Origin: Lepturacanthus savala
Lineage: Eukaryota; Chordata; Actinopteri; Scombriformes; Trichiuridae
Reading direction: 5' to 3'
DNA: 64,000 bases
Assembly: GCA_030544235.1 (NCBI GenBank)
Contig: CM060470.1
Location: 12,280,856 to 12,344,855, forward strand
The notes under the pieces are model-generated. The model saw nothing but the letters and a program-made list of their open reading frames with translations. It did no database searches and was not told the DNA's origin. Both the position numbers and the translations under genes were made by a program. Shown one piece after another: positions 48,874-61,390 of this stretch; the first letter of the stretch is position 1, and each line of letters starts with the position of its first letter.

Positions 48874-50642
48874 GCAAAAAAATTAACTGAATGTTTCACA
48901 TCTATCCAAGTGGACAGGAAATCAAAGATAGGGCCATCATGCCATCACGCATTACAACACATATCTTATAGAAAAATAAAATACTGTTAAGTTTTGTGTA
49001 TTCTAAGACTATATTGAACCATTTACTTGCATGTTAGTTGTTTTTAGTTTTGATGCCAAGGCTATGCTTTGGTAGACTATTGATTTTTATTGTCCTTTGA
49101 GTTTTTAAAATTGAATTATATGCTTCTGATATGCTAAAATAGATTAAGATAATGCTTGCTGGAAGATTTGATTTGCTGCAGATTAAATTAATACTGTATG
49201 AAAGTCTCTGAAAGTAACATTTGCCTAAAAGTGACATAAACTGGTCACTTCCAATTATCTCAATACATATTAAAAATACAGATGCATGTTTTTAATTGTA
49301 GATTTTTTTTATATGCACATACAATGATCCCATATAGACATTAAACTGTAACGTGAGTGAGGGGACAGGAACGGACCCCCACGGAGTCTCCTGTCATGCC
49401 ATCACATCCTTTTCTCCTCACATATAATCATACAGTTGGACACCACTATAGGTAAAGTACAAAAGCACAGACAGGAATTGAGCTTTCAAACAGAAAGGAG
49501 GAGAATCAAAGAGAATCAGGATGAAGGCCCGTCTCACTGTTGATTTAAAATTAACTAGAAATCAATATGTGCCTCATATACTATCATCGCTTCTGTGAAA
49601 ATAATTATTGTTGTGCGCAATGCTCAGTCTGCCTTACTGCAAAGGGACAGAGGAAGAGAAATGTCCCATCAAACATCCTGGGATCGAGCAGATTTAATTC
49701 CCATATTTTTCTTTGAATCGAAGAGGCTTGAGACTTAACAATCAAATCTGTCGCCGTCCCACAAAACATCCTGCTGTGTGTAACTCCATTTTAAAGCTAG
49801 AAACCCAGCAGCTCAGAGGATTGCAGCATATACAATGTTATTCTTGTTCTTCAGATTTTACATACAAGAAATGCTTATGTCTTAAACATATGTCTACATG
49901 TGTATACTTTAAATAACAGGCCCGTTGGAGATGTAATTTTAGATGTTTGGACAGTAAAATGTTTGTATTTTGCTTACAGACAAAAATGATTCTGATATCA
50001 TCCAAGCAGACTTTTTCGAGCATATCAGTTCCTCCAGCAGCAGGGTTTACTTGGTTTCAGTTGAACCTTCTGTTGCTAATAGCAACCATCATTGACACAG
50101 TTTTACAGCAGCTCCTTCAGTATATCCACCATTTTGTCAAATCTGTGACTGCAAATATTCACCCATTCATCAGTCCTTTAAATGGCTATTATCAGTTTAT
50201 AATGCTTCATAAGTACTGCAATGTACCATTATGTGCATACCAGCCCATTGGAATAGGACTGTAATATGCTGCTTTGTCATGTTAAACTACATATAATTAT
50301 ATCACAAAATAATAATGTTTCATGGTGTGACAATGCTGGGGATATAGTTTGGTAAGGTTTCTTGGTTACCCTTTGAAAAAGTTCATGATTTGGGTTAAAA
50401 TTATAATTTTAAACATGGTTAAATGTGTCAACCTCTGGTTAATATTAGATAGAAAATGTCTGCCTAAAGATGAGGAAAATGTGGTAACATGTCATGATGT
50501 TACAATAAAAAATATCGAAGAGTCGTCTCTAAGAGTCTTCTCCTGCAGCTTTTGCAGGTTTTTGCCATCTAACTGACTATCTAGCTATTAGCTATCCATC
50601 CACCCGCCTCCTCCTGCTAAGGAAGTGATTTTATATTGATGA
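48874..50642. other. Unique AT-rich sequence, no gene seen
   Basis: No repeat family recognised. The frame at 49947-50264 is featureless. 49530-49700 is repeat-free. Confidence 0.5.
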
Positions 50643-50780
50643 TCCAAGATGGCGGCGCGCACAGTCGCAGCGTACCCCTATTAGTTCTATTATATACTAT
50701 TAGTACCCCTAATTTCCTAATTTACCCCTAGATGCACCTCCTAGATGTAATGGCAATAAAGGACTTATCTTATCTCTTAT
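50643..50780 (+). mobile_element. Short L1-like deletion derivative
   Basis: It starts TCCAAGATGGCGGCGCGC, the characteristic 5' start of L1-type LINEs. Only about 110 bp later it ends GGCAATAAAGGACTTATCTT then ATCTCTTAT, the CAATAAA-plus-TTATCT-repeat 3' end of fish L1/Tx1-like elements. The copy therefore has both ends but no body: either an internally deleted LINE or a small non-autonomous follower. Flanking target duplications were not resolved. Confidence 0.5.
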
Positions 50781-50889
50781 GTCATTTGAACTACCTCTCT
50801 TCTCCAAGTCATCAATTACTACAGCTGCTAGATGGCCTCACTAAAGCCTACAGTAAAGCAGGAACAAGCTGCTTTACTTTCACTTTTTA

Positions 50890-53090
50890 ATTTGACATTT
50901 AGCAGATGCCTTTGTCCAAAGTAACATACAACATACAGTACAATAATATAACAGCTGAACAAATAAACTGATAATAGAAATCCTTAAGTGGTGTAGAAAA
51001 GCAGTCTTTAGTTTCTTCAAGAAAAATAGCTAACAAACCTTGTCCTGACTTCAGAGGGCAGCTCTTTCCACCATGGCCTGGAGTGGTGAGCCATGACTAG
51101 TGTCTAGTGTTTTATGTTTAATGTGTACCGAGATGGAGAGCCAGGGAAGGTCACATTGGTGGTGAAGGTGGTGACATTTTCTAGTAGTGCTGCGTATGGA
51201 GGTGGATAGGTCGGTCAGAGGACAACCACCCAAATGAGGAAAAGAATTGGGCCTGGGACTGAGCCCGTGGGGGACACCAGTTGTGAAGGTAAAGGGACTT
51301 GAAAGGGCTTGATATGAATGGTCAGACGTACAGGATAAAAACCAGGAAAGTGCAGATCCATAGATCTCTAGTTCAGAGAGACAGTGCATAATAGAATATG
51401 ATGATTGATGGCGTCGAAAGCAGCAGATAGGTCAAGAAATATGAGTGACGATGAAATGGATGAATCCTTGGCAGAAAGTAATGTGAAGAGGAGAGCTGCC
51501 TCAGTGGAATGAGCAGGTTTACGGCCAGATTGCAGAGGATTAGAAAGATTGTTTAGGGAGAGATAGGTAGAAAAGTTGTTTGGATACTGCTTGTTCAAGG
51601 GGTTCTGAAATGAAGGAGAAAGGAGAAGCAAGTCAATATTTTATGATGGCAGTAGGGTCAAGGGAAGGTTTTTTAAGAAGTGCTTTCATTCAACAGTCAT
51701 CAGAGCAGATGGAATAACACCAAAGGAAAGATAGGAGTTAATGAGGGTAGTAAGAAATGAGCATAAAATGATGGAGATGGTTGTAGAAGGATGGAAGTGA
51801 AAGGTTCTAAAGGGCAGGAGGTGGCACAGTCTGAGTTTATAAGTTTAAGTACTTCTTCAGAGGCAAGGGGAGAGAAGGAAAGAAGACTGGCAATGTAAGG
51901 TAGAGAATTGTGACTGGAGATAGTATGTGATCAACCTTTGTGAAGAAGGTTAAAAAGTCATCTGCAGAGAGTGAAAAGGGAGTGAGGGGAGGGAAGGGAG
52001 GATTTAGGTGGGAAGAGGAAGTAGAAAGGAGTCTGCTGTGATTGTAGGCAGAGGACTGGATGGCAGAAATATAGGAGGATATGTTCACTCTCGATACTGC
52101 AGAAGTGAAGTTGGAAAGGATGAGATGATAGGCTGGGAGATTACTGGGTTCACAATTTTTTTTCCAGATTTTCTCAGCTGTTCAAAGTTCGGGATGATGT
52201 GTTTGAAGGGGTTTGGTCAGCCAAGGAGTAGGGGGAGAGGATCAAGCTGTTTTTTTAGAGAGCATTGGAAGCATCCTCCATGGATAGGAGAGAGAGCAGA
52301 GAGAAGAATGGAGAGAGCAGCAGAGGTGAGTGACATAGGGAAAAGAGTTTTGAGGTTTCCTTGGGTGGTGATAAAGTGAGTGGATGATGGATGGACGGTG
52401 AGCAGGGAGATCAGGAGGGAGGAGGTTATTCAGTAGTGGTCAGACATAGGGAAGGGAGTGACAGGGCTGGCGGTGCACCATGAACATATAAAACCAAGGT
52501 CAAGAAGGGTCCCAGCCTCTTGAGTTGAAGGAGAAACAGAGAGGGAGAGATCAAAGGACGAAAAGAAGTTACAAATGGAGGGGAATGTAGAGTTGATGCC
52601 TGGATGTTAAAATCCCCCATGAGAATTAGAGGGGTGCTGTCCTTGGGACGAGGGTGTCCATTACCTCAAAAAATAGACTAAGAGGTCCAGGCGGATAGTA
52701 GATTATGATGATGAACAGTTTGTAAGGTAGGGAGCGTGTGACGGAATGGGATTTAAAAGGGGAAATGGAAAGATGAGAAAGATGTGTAATCGTGTAAGTG
52801 TAGCCTTGAGGAACGAGACCTGTGCCACCCCTCACGCCCAGAGGTTCTCAGGGTATAAGAAAAGGAAAAAGTGGAAGAAAGAGCTGCAGTGAAGTAGCAG
52901 TGTTTTCAGGCACAATCCACGTCTCAGTGAGGGCAATAAAGTGGAGAGATTGAAAGCGAGGCATGAGCTGAAATTGTTTCAGTTTTATTGACAGCTGACT
53001 GACAGTTCCAATGTCCACCTGCGATAATAGAATAAAAACAGTGCAGAGGTGGTGTGAGGGGGACATATGGAATTTGCATGGGGTCATTCT
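50890..53090 (-). mobile_element. L2/Maui-type LINE, decayed, endonuclease and reverse transcriptase remnants
   Basis: A non-LTR retrotransposon of the L2 clade, read on the minus strand from about 53090 to 50890. The endonuclease region comes first: HFIALTETWIVPENTAT (52848-53087), then after a frameshift GGTGLVPQG and FIIIIYYPPGPLS (52626-52835), then MGDFNIQASTLHSP (52426-52620). A linker with SADDFLTFFTKVDHI follows (51837-52088). Reverse transcriptase motifs are QSGRKPAHSTEAAL and IFLDLSAAFDAINHHILL (51368-51631), then LSELEIYGSALSWFLS and TTGVPHG (51051-51389). The YADD catalytic block that should follow TGVPQG is missing, so the palm domain is deleted as well as frameshifted. The 3' end has ACTTTGGACAAAGGCATCTG (plus strand 50896-50920 as the complement), the tail shared by fish L2 LINEs and V-SINEs. 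It is dead. Confidence 0.9.
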
Positions 53091-55606
53091 TGTTTATGAA
53101 GTTATTTTATATAAAGTATTTAATCTGTGATGAGAAATGTCTGAAAGACGAGTATGGTATTATGTTTGCAAATTAATACACGTAGTTAACAAAGCAGTCT
53201 GTACTGGAATCAGAGAGGTTGAATTAACAGTCGGATATAAGTAGTTTATAGTGTCAGAAAATTGAATTGGAGTAATAGCTGTAGGAAAGAATGAAAGTGG
53301 AGCCACTCTGAGTCAACAATATGCACGACTCACATCTTATGAATCTACTAGCAGGTGTAGCATGCCTTTTCTAACCCTTGTCTATGAGGCCTATCACCAC
53401 AAATGATGCCCATTGAATTTAATCAAGTGAAAACATTCCAAACAAGTGAAATGTGACAGACTCTACTTCAGAAATGCTCGTGAATCATTGTGATAGTAGA
53501 TCTGTGATGAAATCACAAATCTACTGTGATGACCTGTTGGATCTCTAGGTTTTCCATTTTTTTATAGTTGACTTATGATAGTGGATTTGTGCTTTAATAG
53601 ATGTTTTTTTTCTTTTTTTGATCAGCTATAAGCTATCTATGTCAAATCCAAAACTAATGTTTTCCAACTATAACATTCAAAGTAGGTGTTGTATTTGTTG
53701 GCCTAAATGGGAATCCAAATTAAGGGTAAGACCTGAGTATCAAGTATTTGTTCTATTAAATCTTCACCAACTCAGACTTACTGTACATTCTTGGCTGTCT
53801 ACAGAACCAATAAGTTGTCAGCCACCAGGATGATATGAGAAATTTATTGAACCAAAACTGACATTGTCTACAGGAAACTAGCCAGTAAAGGATCTGCCTT
53901 TATAGTTCAAGAAACTGGTGTCTGTATGAAGGCTAATATAAGATAATACTAACACTTCTTGTTGTGTCTGTTTTGCATGCTGATTGTCTGTCTTGCTTTC
54001 CTCTGTCACCTGCAAACTTGTATGTCAAACGTTGACATTTTCTGATGCCATTGTCACATTTTATTGAACATTTTGGTCAATTTTCAGTGGGTGAGACCTG
54101 TGAATATATGATCTCCACTTTTTTATGGACACTGGGTCTCAGGAAGTTCCGGCAATTAAAACCTGAAGGAAAAATGTGGTTGTCATTGCAACCTATCAAT
54201 GTGTTGCCTCCTCTTTGACCTATACAATCCACAAGCAATTTGGTGTTACATCACACACACACAAGCAGTTTCTGTCTTTCCTTTTCTCCCCATATTTCTC
54301 ACCAGTGTCTATTTGTCTCCATTACACACGGCAGCAGTCCCAAAACAGCATAAATCTGATTTGTGGGGATACTATTCAGAGTTAATATCCATAAAAACTA
54401 CAGGCCCAATAATGTGCTCAACCCTGCATTGCTACAATAAAAAACACCGCTCATTAGCATCATAGCAGCTTTAATAAACGGATACTCCTGAGATGATGCT
54501 TTATCATGTTCTCTTCATTACCTTTTATTACATCAGTGGTTCATTGAAATGCTACCACCATTCAATGGCAGGTGAGAGGCTTGGGCCATAAAAAATACCT
54601 CTTGAGTCCTATTAGTTCGCAATGGCAATGTAATGAGACTCTCAGTGGTGTAGTACTTGTAAATACTGTATGGAGTGTTGAGAAGCAGAAAGGGTGGTAC
54701 TATTCATTGTTTTTATCCAGACAAACTTTGATATGTATTATCTGTATTGACATGCAGTAACATGTAATGTAACATAGGGTATGTAGATGAAGCTTATTTG
54801 CAGCTTCTGATAGAAGCCAATCCAAAGAAAAAACTGTGTAAATATAAATGCATGGTGTGACATCACCATTAGACATGTAGTCAAGGGATGCATCCCCGTA
54901 CAGCAGGGTTGCCCAACTAGTTTTTTTTCCCTAAGGGACAAATTATGTCAAGCATGCCAAGCGAAGGTCTATGGTCCCAAAAAAAAGCTGTATGTGCACA
55001 TGTTGTTTCTGATATTCTTATAATAATTATTAGTTGCTGTAGTAATAGTAGTAGCAGTAGTAGTATTGGTACACCATATACACACAAAATCAAGAACGAC
55101 ACACAGATAAAGACAGAGAGGTTTTCAGTTTGACTCTTTTAAAATCAATATAATCACAATCCTTTCATTTTTATTTTAGCAGGACTGTTTTTTCCACAGT
55201 TTGTTTTCTCTCCTTTCATCTACTTATTTTTTAATTAAGCTCTATAGCACTTGAAGTGAGGACAGTTCTCTACAAATTAAATTATTAGTATTATTGTTGG
55301 TATTGCGATTATAGCACAATAATATTGAATGACAATAATTGGACAAAAATAGATGGATGTTCACTCACCAATCAGTGAGAGAAGTGGGAGCGACTGTGTG
55401 ATGCATTTGAGGGATTAAAACTGGCAGCATACATTGTGTTGAAGTGGTGCTTCAGGTTATCTGCTTTGCATAGAGCTTTGGTTTGGCTGCATTTCAAGCA
55501 CTTTATTTCATGTTATGACAAGTACATTCAAGGGCGTAACTGACTTGGAAAATGGGGGAGATACAATAAAATGTATGGTATGGTATGGGGATCTCCCCCC
55601 GGAAAA
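53091..55606. other. Unique sequence, no gene seen
   Basis: Imperfect hairpin at 53493-53522 (GTAGAT-TGTGAT arms). 54908-54990 begins CAGGGTTGCCCAACTAG, hAT-terminus-like, with no partner end. 55037-55068 is an AGT-rich tract. 55240-55300 has a GCTCTATAGCACTTGAAGTG word followed by ATTATT, possibly another LINE or SINE 3' end. None is strong enough for its own call. Confidence 0.4.
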
Positions 55607-55750
55607 AAAGGCGGTCATTTTCTACACCTGCTTATTACTCATTAGGGTCACTGGGACCTGTGCATTATGCCAAGAGGCAGGGATACACCCCAGACAAGTC
55701 GCCAGTCTATCATGGGGCACATACACCATTCACTCACACACTCACACCTA
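55607..55750 (+). repeat. Dispersed fish repeat
   Basis: It reads CTGCTTATTACTCATTAGGG, AGGCAGGGATACACCCCAGA, CAAGTCGCCAGTCTATCATG and CATTCACTCACACACTCACACC. This is the ordered wording of a ubiquitous teleost retroelement-derived repeat, whose consensus has 'CGCTTATCCTCA..AGGGTC', 'AGGCGGGGTACACCCTGGAC', 'AGGTCGCCAGTCTATCGCAGGG' and 'CATTCACACTCACATTCACACC'. It is diverged and truncated at its right end. Confidence 0.72.
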
Positions 55751-56049
55751 GGCCTGATATTTGGGGTTTGGTTCCATACAGGATCATCTGCCACAAAATA
55801 GCCACCACTGCAAACTACACATCACTGCTTAGATAGACTTAGGTGTGTAAGCCACCTAATTGAAGTAGGACTTGGGAACTTTACAGACGATAGGACAATG
55901 GGAGAGAAACAAAAAAAGCACATGACTGAAAGGAGCTGCGTCTTTGAAAAGACCACCTTTGCTCAGGAGAGCACCTTCATGACCTAAAACTGTTCAGGTC
56001 AAAGAGAAGCCTCATAATTAACCCATACATAATTCTTTAAATGACTCAC
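55751..56049. other. Spacer, possibly the N-terminal part of the next LINE
   Basis: The frame is heavily broken. Fragments near 56000-56060 resemble the stretch that precedes the reverse transcriptase in Rex1-type LINEs, but not firmly. Confidence 0.35.
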
Positions 56050-56900
56050 ATACAATCTCTAATAATGCAGACACGCTAGGTTGTTTTAATGAGCATTTCA
56101 TTGCCTCTGGCTTCTCGTTTGACTCTCTCAGCATTTCTTACTATTGTTCATTCTCATGGTTATGTTATAACTAGTCAATCCTTCAGTTTTAACCTGGTAA
56201 CAGTCTGAGAGGTGCAGAAAGCCCTTAAACATTCACCTGGAAATCATCAGGCCCTGATAACACAGAGCTTTACTTTTTAAAGCCAGCAGCTGATTTAATC
56301 ACACCACCTTTGACACATCTTGAAATTACACAAATATAGAAATTTGCCTTTGTTCTTCCCCTATTTAAAGAGGGTGATCCTACACTCTTAAAGCAATTAT
56401 AGGCTTATGTCAAACTTGCTTTTCTTATAAGGCCAGAAGATTTGCTTGATTGTTGCTGCCACTTTCATGTCTGTGCTAGAATCTACAAATCTAATAGGCA
56501 GCCATATTGAATGCCTTTGCAAGCAGGACACTGTTTACCATGCAACACTAAGGTTTTCACAAATTTTAAAGCACTTTCTCACTATTGGTCTTCCTACACT
56601 TGGGTTGGATGGTCTCCCTAATCCATACAGAGACTCCAATATTCGTATATTCTTATTTTTAGACAATTCTTCCATTTTTTCCCTTCCTTTAGAAAAGTAT
56701 GAGAGGTTATTGTCTTCACTCCCAGGACCTATTCTTAATATCTGTCCTTAAAGCCTGTACAGAATTGGGGAAAAAATGGCATTGTTTAAATATTGGAATC
56801 TATTGCAAAAGTCCCTGAATTTTTGGGAGCTGGTCTCACTCGATGCATTTAAAGTCATCTTGAATGACTTTAAGGTAGGAAAGGATGTTGATGACTGATG
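56050..56900 (+). mobile_element. Rex1/CR1-L2-type LINE remnant, internally deleted
   Basis: Plus-strand retrotransposon pieces in the expected order. About 56090-56130 encodes FNEHFIASGFSFDSLS, and 56185-56215 FNLVTVSEVQKALK. 56244-56330 encodes SSGPDNTELYFLKPAADLI and TPPLTHL; then, after a stop, 56345-56400 encodes FAFVLPLFKEGDPTLLK. These are the N-terminal reverse transcriptase motifs of this LINE group. Catalytic palm motifs are absent. A C-terminal piece follows at 56776-56898, WNLLQKSLNFWELVSLDAFK and a stop, matching the usual protein end. Several stops and frameshifts make it inactive. Exact clade (Rex1 or a relative) is inferred from memory of the motifs. Confidence 0.75.
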
Positions 56901-58859
56901 AATATAATTAATATTATTCTTTTTTGTCATTGTAAATATGCGTAATTATGGAATTACCACTTTGTGTAAGAGGTGACTCACCACTCAGTAGCTGCAGCTT
57001 GCTGTCAACTAGGGGTAGCTCCTGCCCAGCTACACACTCTTGTCCCAATACATTAGAAAGACACAATTGGCTAAAAAAAAAAAAAAAAAAATGGTGGTGA
57101 TTCTGTGTTTCCGGTTGTATTTGATATTTTTTTACATTGGCAAGGCTATTGGGAAGGACGTTACGTTTAAAGATGGTGATACTGTTCAGGAATTTGTCAC
57201 AAAACTTCTGATAACTTCAAACATTTACTAACTTCGGTATGTGAAGAATATACAACTGTAGATACTGTACTCTTGCATATATCTCAATAAATTTACTCCT
57301 GTGCTCCTTTTCCTATTTGCCTAATTCTTCTTGTCACATTTTAATGATTTAGATTTCAGTGTGGGGTTGGCAGGGAAGGGACAGAGGCGTAGGGGGGAAA
57401 TCCAATGAAGATGAGCAAAGGGAAAGGCGGGCAACCTCCCAGGTGAGTGGATGACTTGATGAGCGATGGCACAGGGTGGGAGGGGGGAAGAAAAGAGGGG
57501 ATGAGAGATGAGCGGGTCTTGTGTTGAATTTCTGAATGTTCATATGGAGCGGCCATAACTCTGGCCCGAGAGGTGCTGACAGATGGATATCTCGGTAAAA
57601 GTTCCTGTGACTCTCAGGAAAAGATGTCAAATATATGTCCACTCTGGCCTGTCAATTTCAAGACCCTGCATGACAGGTATTTTGTGGGGGTTTGGCCATT
57701 AACTGGTGTGTTTTATAACCTTGTTGCATTGACTTTAACCTCATACATAACTATCACACTGCATGAGCCAAACATTGGACTGCACCTTCGTTGCTGTTCA
57801 CACTCATGCTTGTGCACTGGCCATTAAACTAATGAGATATTTAAAACATATATTTTCTTGTTATAAGATGAAAAGTCTCAATATTTACCTGTATGCATTT
57901 AGGTTTAATGATAACTCTGCAGTTGAAGCGAGTCATTTGCAGATTGTGTGTGTTCATTAATAATTCATTAGTTTAGAATTTCATCCAGCCTGACAACCAG
58001 GTTCTGTTACTTTAGGAGAGAAAGTGACTTGTGCAACACTTATAGGTAGACCAGCAAGCATACATATACAGTAATGTATATAGGCAATATACACAAACTA
58101 GCACAGTACATATGCATCCATGTACAGAAACATGCAAAGCTGCAAAATGCATCTTAGTGTGTATTTCTAACTTAATTTTTCATTATATATACATATTTCT
58201 ATCATATGTCACAGTCACACATCTTTCACAGCTATGCTCACATCAATGAGCATGAATTGAAGACGTGTGAAGACAGAGACAACAAAAGAGCAGGACGGAG
58301 ATGACCTTGCTGGACTTAGAGAATTTGACTTTGTTTATGATGAAACCGCATTCCCAAAAGTGGTTTGGAAGATATTGCTTTACATTTGGGGATGACATCG
58401 GATCCAGCAAAATCAGCTTTTAAGAGTATTGACAAAACCGTAACATCTTTAGCTTAAGCGGAAGAGATCGATGAGAGGGCCCCTGCCAATTTATTCGATG
58501 TGAGAGGGAATTCCTAACATGTCCTTAGGGTCCACTTCAAAACCCGAAGTACTAACTTAGTTTGTGTGAGTTTGGTGCCTGCTATAAATTAGACCTGTGA
58601 GTATTCTCAGGGTGGAGAAGGCTCCCCAGATGAACAAAGAAAAAGGGAAAGGAGAAATGGGAATTCCAGACAGAAGAGGGAACAGAGGAATGATTAAATG
58701 TGGGGGAATGCAGTCCTGACCTCTCAAGTTAGTGTGATGTTAACCTGTCCAACTCCCCCTGGAACCATCCCATTTCCACCATCACCCCTCGACAAATAAA
58801 CCAAACCTTTGCCAGGCAAGGAGACGAGATACACTTCATTCCTGGCTCCCCTTTTCTCC
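56901..58859. other. Unique sequence, no gene seen
   Basis: 18-nt A-run at about 57074-57091. The overlapping minus frames at 57349-57642 are chance. Nothing else recognised. Confidence 0.5.
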
Positions 58860-59080
58860 CCGATGTCAGCAAGGGCTGCGAGGTGATTGATCTAATCAGG
58901 TAATTAACTGTTGGCTTGGGTCAACATTACATTGGGGTAAGCTGTTGTTCGACAGAGGAAACAAAGGGGAGGCCACGACAAAACCCAAAGTTAATTCAAA
59001 GCTTGAATAAGTGAATGCGGAAAACAATTATGGCCAGGACAATTCAATGTAAAAATCTGAAAAGCCATTAAGGATTAGTT
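58860..59080. promoter_or_regulatory. Candidate conserved non-coding element
   Basis: Repeat-free block with GAGGTGATTGATCTAATCAG (PBX/HOX-like and TAATC cores) leading into GGTAATTAACTG with TAATTA at 58901-58906. It also holds AACAAAGGGGAG (SOX/TCF-like), AAGTTAATTCAAAG and CAATTATGGCC. No coding-like frame. By motif density this is the best enhancer candidate in the window, but conservation is not shown. Confidence 0.32.
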
Positions 59081-60552
59081 CGAATGAATGTAACAGTACC
59101 AACAGCTTACAGGATAAATAAAAAAAAAATAAATCAATTGATGGGTAGAATAAGAATTTGGCACTGACTTAAAATTCAGGACAAAGTTGTGGATGAAGCA
59201 TTTTTATCAAAAAGGGACAGGCGAGTCCCTGCCTATTGTTTACTCTCTTAAATTCACCTCACTTCTCAGAGAAGGAACAAGTAATCCCAAAAGTGAAGAA
59301 TAACTAACCAATTTTTGCTCACTTGGTGCTATGACCAAAAAAAAAAAAAAAAATAGCAGCCTGGCCACAGCATCTGAAGAGGAAGCTTTGATTAAAATGT
59401 GGCTCAGCAATGCTAGAGACCAGGAAGGAGCAGATGGATCAGAAGAAAAATGGCACAGATCCACTGGTGCCCCTGAGGAGATTGATTTATTATGTACGTA
59501 ATGTGTTCTTATGTTTACTACTACACTGTGTGGTCATTGTTCTGTTTCATAAAAATACAATGTTATTTTTAGGATTTTATTCTATATTCAGTATTTAATC
59601 TACATGCTCAGTTTGTTACTACTTGTTACTTTATTTTCTTCTAACCTGGCTGAAACACATGACCATTAGTGTATTACTGCTATTTTCAACAAATATGCAT
59701 TGTACATTGTACATTGACAGTGACTCTATATTGGTCTGTACAAAGTAAGACTAATTATATCACATGTTAGAGACACACAGATCATATTCACAGGTTATTG
59801 GAAGAATGCTGCAGATGCACAATGGGCCCCATACATTGGACTGGTTGTGGGTTGTCCCACAGGCAGATGCAAATATACTTGAAAAGTAATCAGATGTTCT
59901 CTTCTTATCTATTTCCCCCATTACTTAATGGCATCCCTGTGCAGTCTTATTGTAACCAAATAAATTTGACACGTTATGTGACACAGTGTATAAAAAGAAT
60001 GACTGCATTCTTACAGTTGCATTTATCAAACATAATATCTTTGGCACTGTAGGGATTGTTGCACATTTCCCATAAATACACCTTGTGGGTGAAAAAAAAG
60101 TAAAAAAGTAACATTGCAGGTACAGTTGACTTGTGTGAATGATTTGTAACAGGGACTAATGAGGACATGAAATGCAATGATTTAAAATGGTTGTGAATGT
60201 TAATATACTAATAATATACTATTAAATGATTTTTTTTTCTTTTTTTAAATTTTATTGTTGCAACAGGACTGGCTTAATGGCGTTTTTATTACTTGCGTTC
60301 ATTAACCTCATGCAAGAGATATTGCTTTTGATGACTAAACATGAATTATTGATAGTGTAGTGGGACTCATTTTCATTTTCCACAACAGACCTTTTTGATG
60401 GCATTGACTTGAAATAGTAGGGTAAACACAGGTGTTAGCAGTGATACTAATTAAGGTTCTGTTCTATTTAGTATAGCAGAACCTTCCCAGTGACCCAACA
60501 TGCATAGCAGCACCTCGACTTTGTCGGGATAATGATAAACATTTTTTTTTTC
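59081..60552. other. Unique sequence, no gene seen
   Basis: A-run at about 59337-59353. Short frames at 59410-59598 and 59798-60052 have no domain. Confidence 0.5.
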
Positions 60553-60858
60553 TTCATACTTAATTGGATACGCACCATATCATTATGCAGGGCTGCATCT
60601 TCGTTCCACTGTGAACCTGGTTACACATTCAGTCGATTGGAATGGGATTGTTTGGCATCACAAAGCACAGAGGTAGTAGCACCAGGGGTATAAAAGTAAG
60701 TTGAAAAGGACATAGACATTTTTTATTAAGTTCAAATGCCAATTTCAATTACAACCTTCATGTCTGTTTTCAACCTCACCTCAGGCCCCATACTTTATGA
60801 GATTTCATTTTGTTAAAAGCTGCAAAGCTAAATACAGTAAATGTGTAATTTCAGAGTA
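60553..60858 (+). repeat. Diverged direct repeat, copy 1
   Basis: It shares the ordered blocks GATTGGAATGGGATTGTTTG, ATCACAAAGCACAGAGGTAG, AGTTCAAATGCCAA and TCAGGCCCC-TACTTTATGAG with 61391-61715. Roughly 75-85% similar by eye with indels. Offset between copies is 827 bp at the anchor GGAATGGG. No known element family recognised. Confidence 0.85.
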
Positions 60859-61390
60859 TTCCTGGCTCCCTCCTTTAAAATCATGCGGCTATCATGACTT
60901 CTACTTCTTATAGTTGGTAACACCTGCATTTACCCAATTATTTCAATTAGGCTGCTGTGAAAAAAGGTGTATTATTTTATATCCTTGGCTAACCTATGCC
61001 CACGGTTAAAGTAGGCTGGTTCAAGTCATACACTGAGATATTATTTAAACTAGACTATGGACACCCTCCACAATCAAACTGGGGTTAAAGTGTGCTAGCC
61101 TGTTTTAAAGGCCTGGGCTGCTAGGCTAATCCACTTCATACCCCAGGATATATATTTTTTTAATTTAACCAGATATTTTTACATACCAAACCTTAACTAC
61201 AATGTTGTCACATGTTTTGTAATGGATGGAATATGTGTGTAATGTAGCCGTCTGCAGCTTGTACTTCTACATAATTTGGTTTCAGAGCTGAATCTCATCG
61301 TATCGTGTCACCTATTTTGTAAGTGTTAACTAATCAAGATCGGTGGGTGGGGGGAGTCCAGCAATCTTAAAAAAAAGAAAGAAAGAAAAA
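60859..61390. other. Spacer between the direct repeats
   Basis: Unique AT-rich DNA, with a G-run near 61345-61354 and an AAAG-rich tract at 61371-61390 just before copy 2. Confidence 0.5.

Noticed and set aside
54908..54990. CAGGGTTGCCCAACTAG as a hAT-type left terminus
   Set aside because: No matching right terminus or 8-bp duplication could be found.
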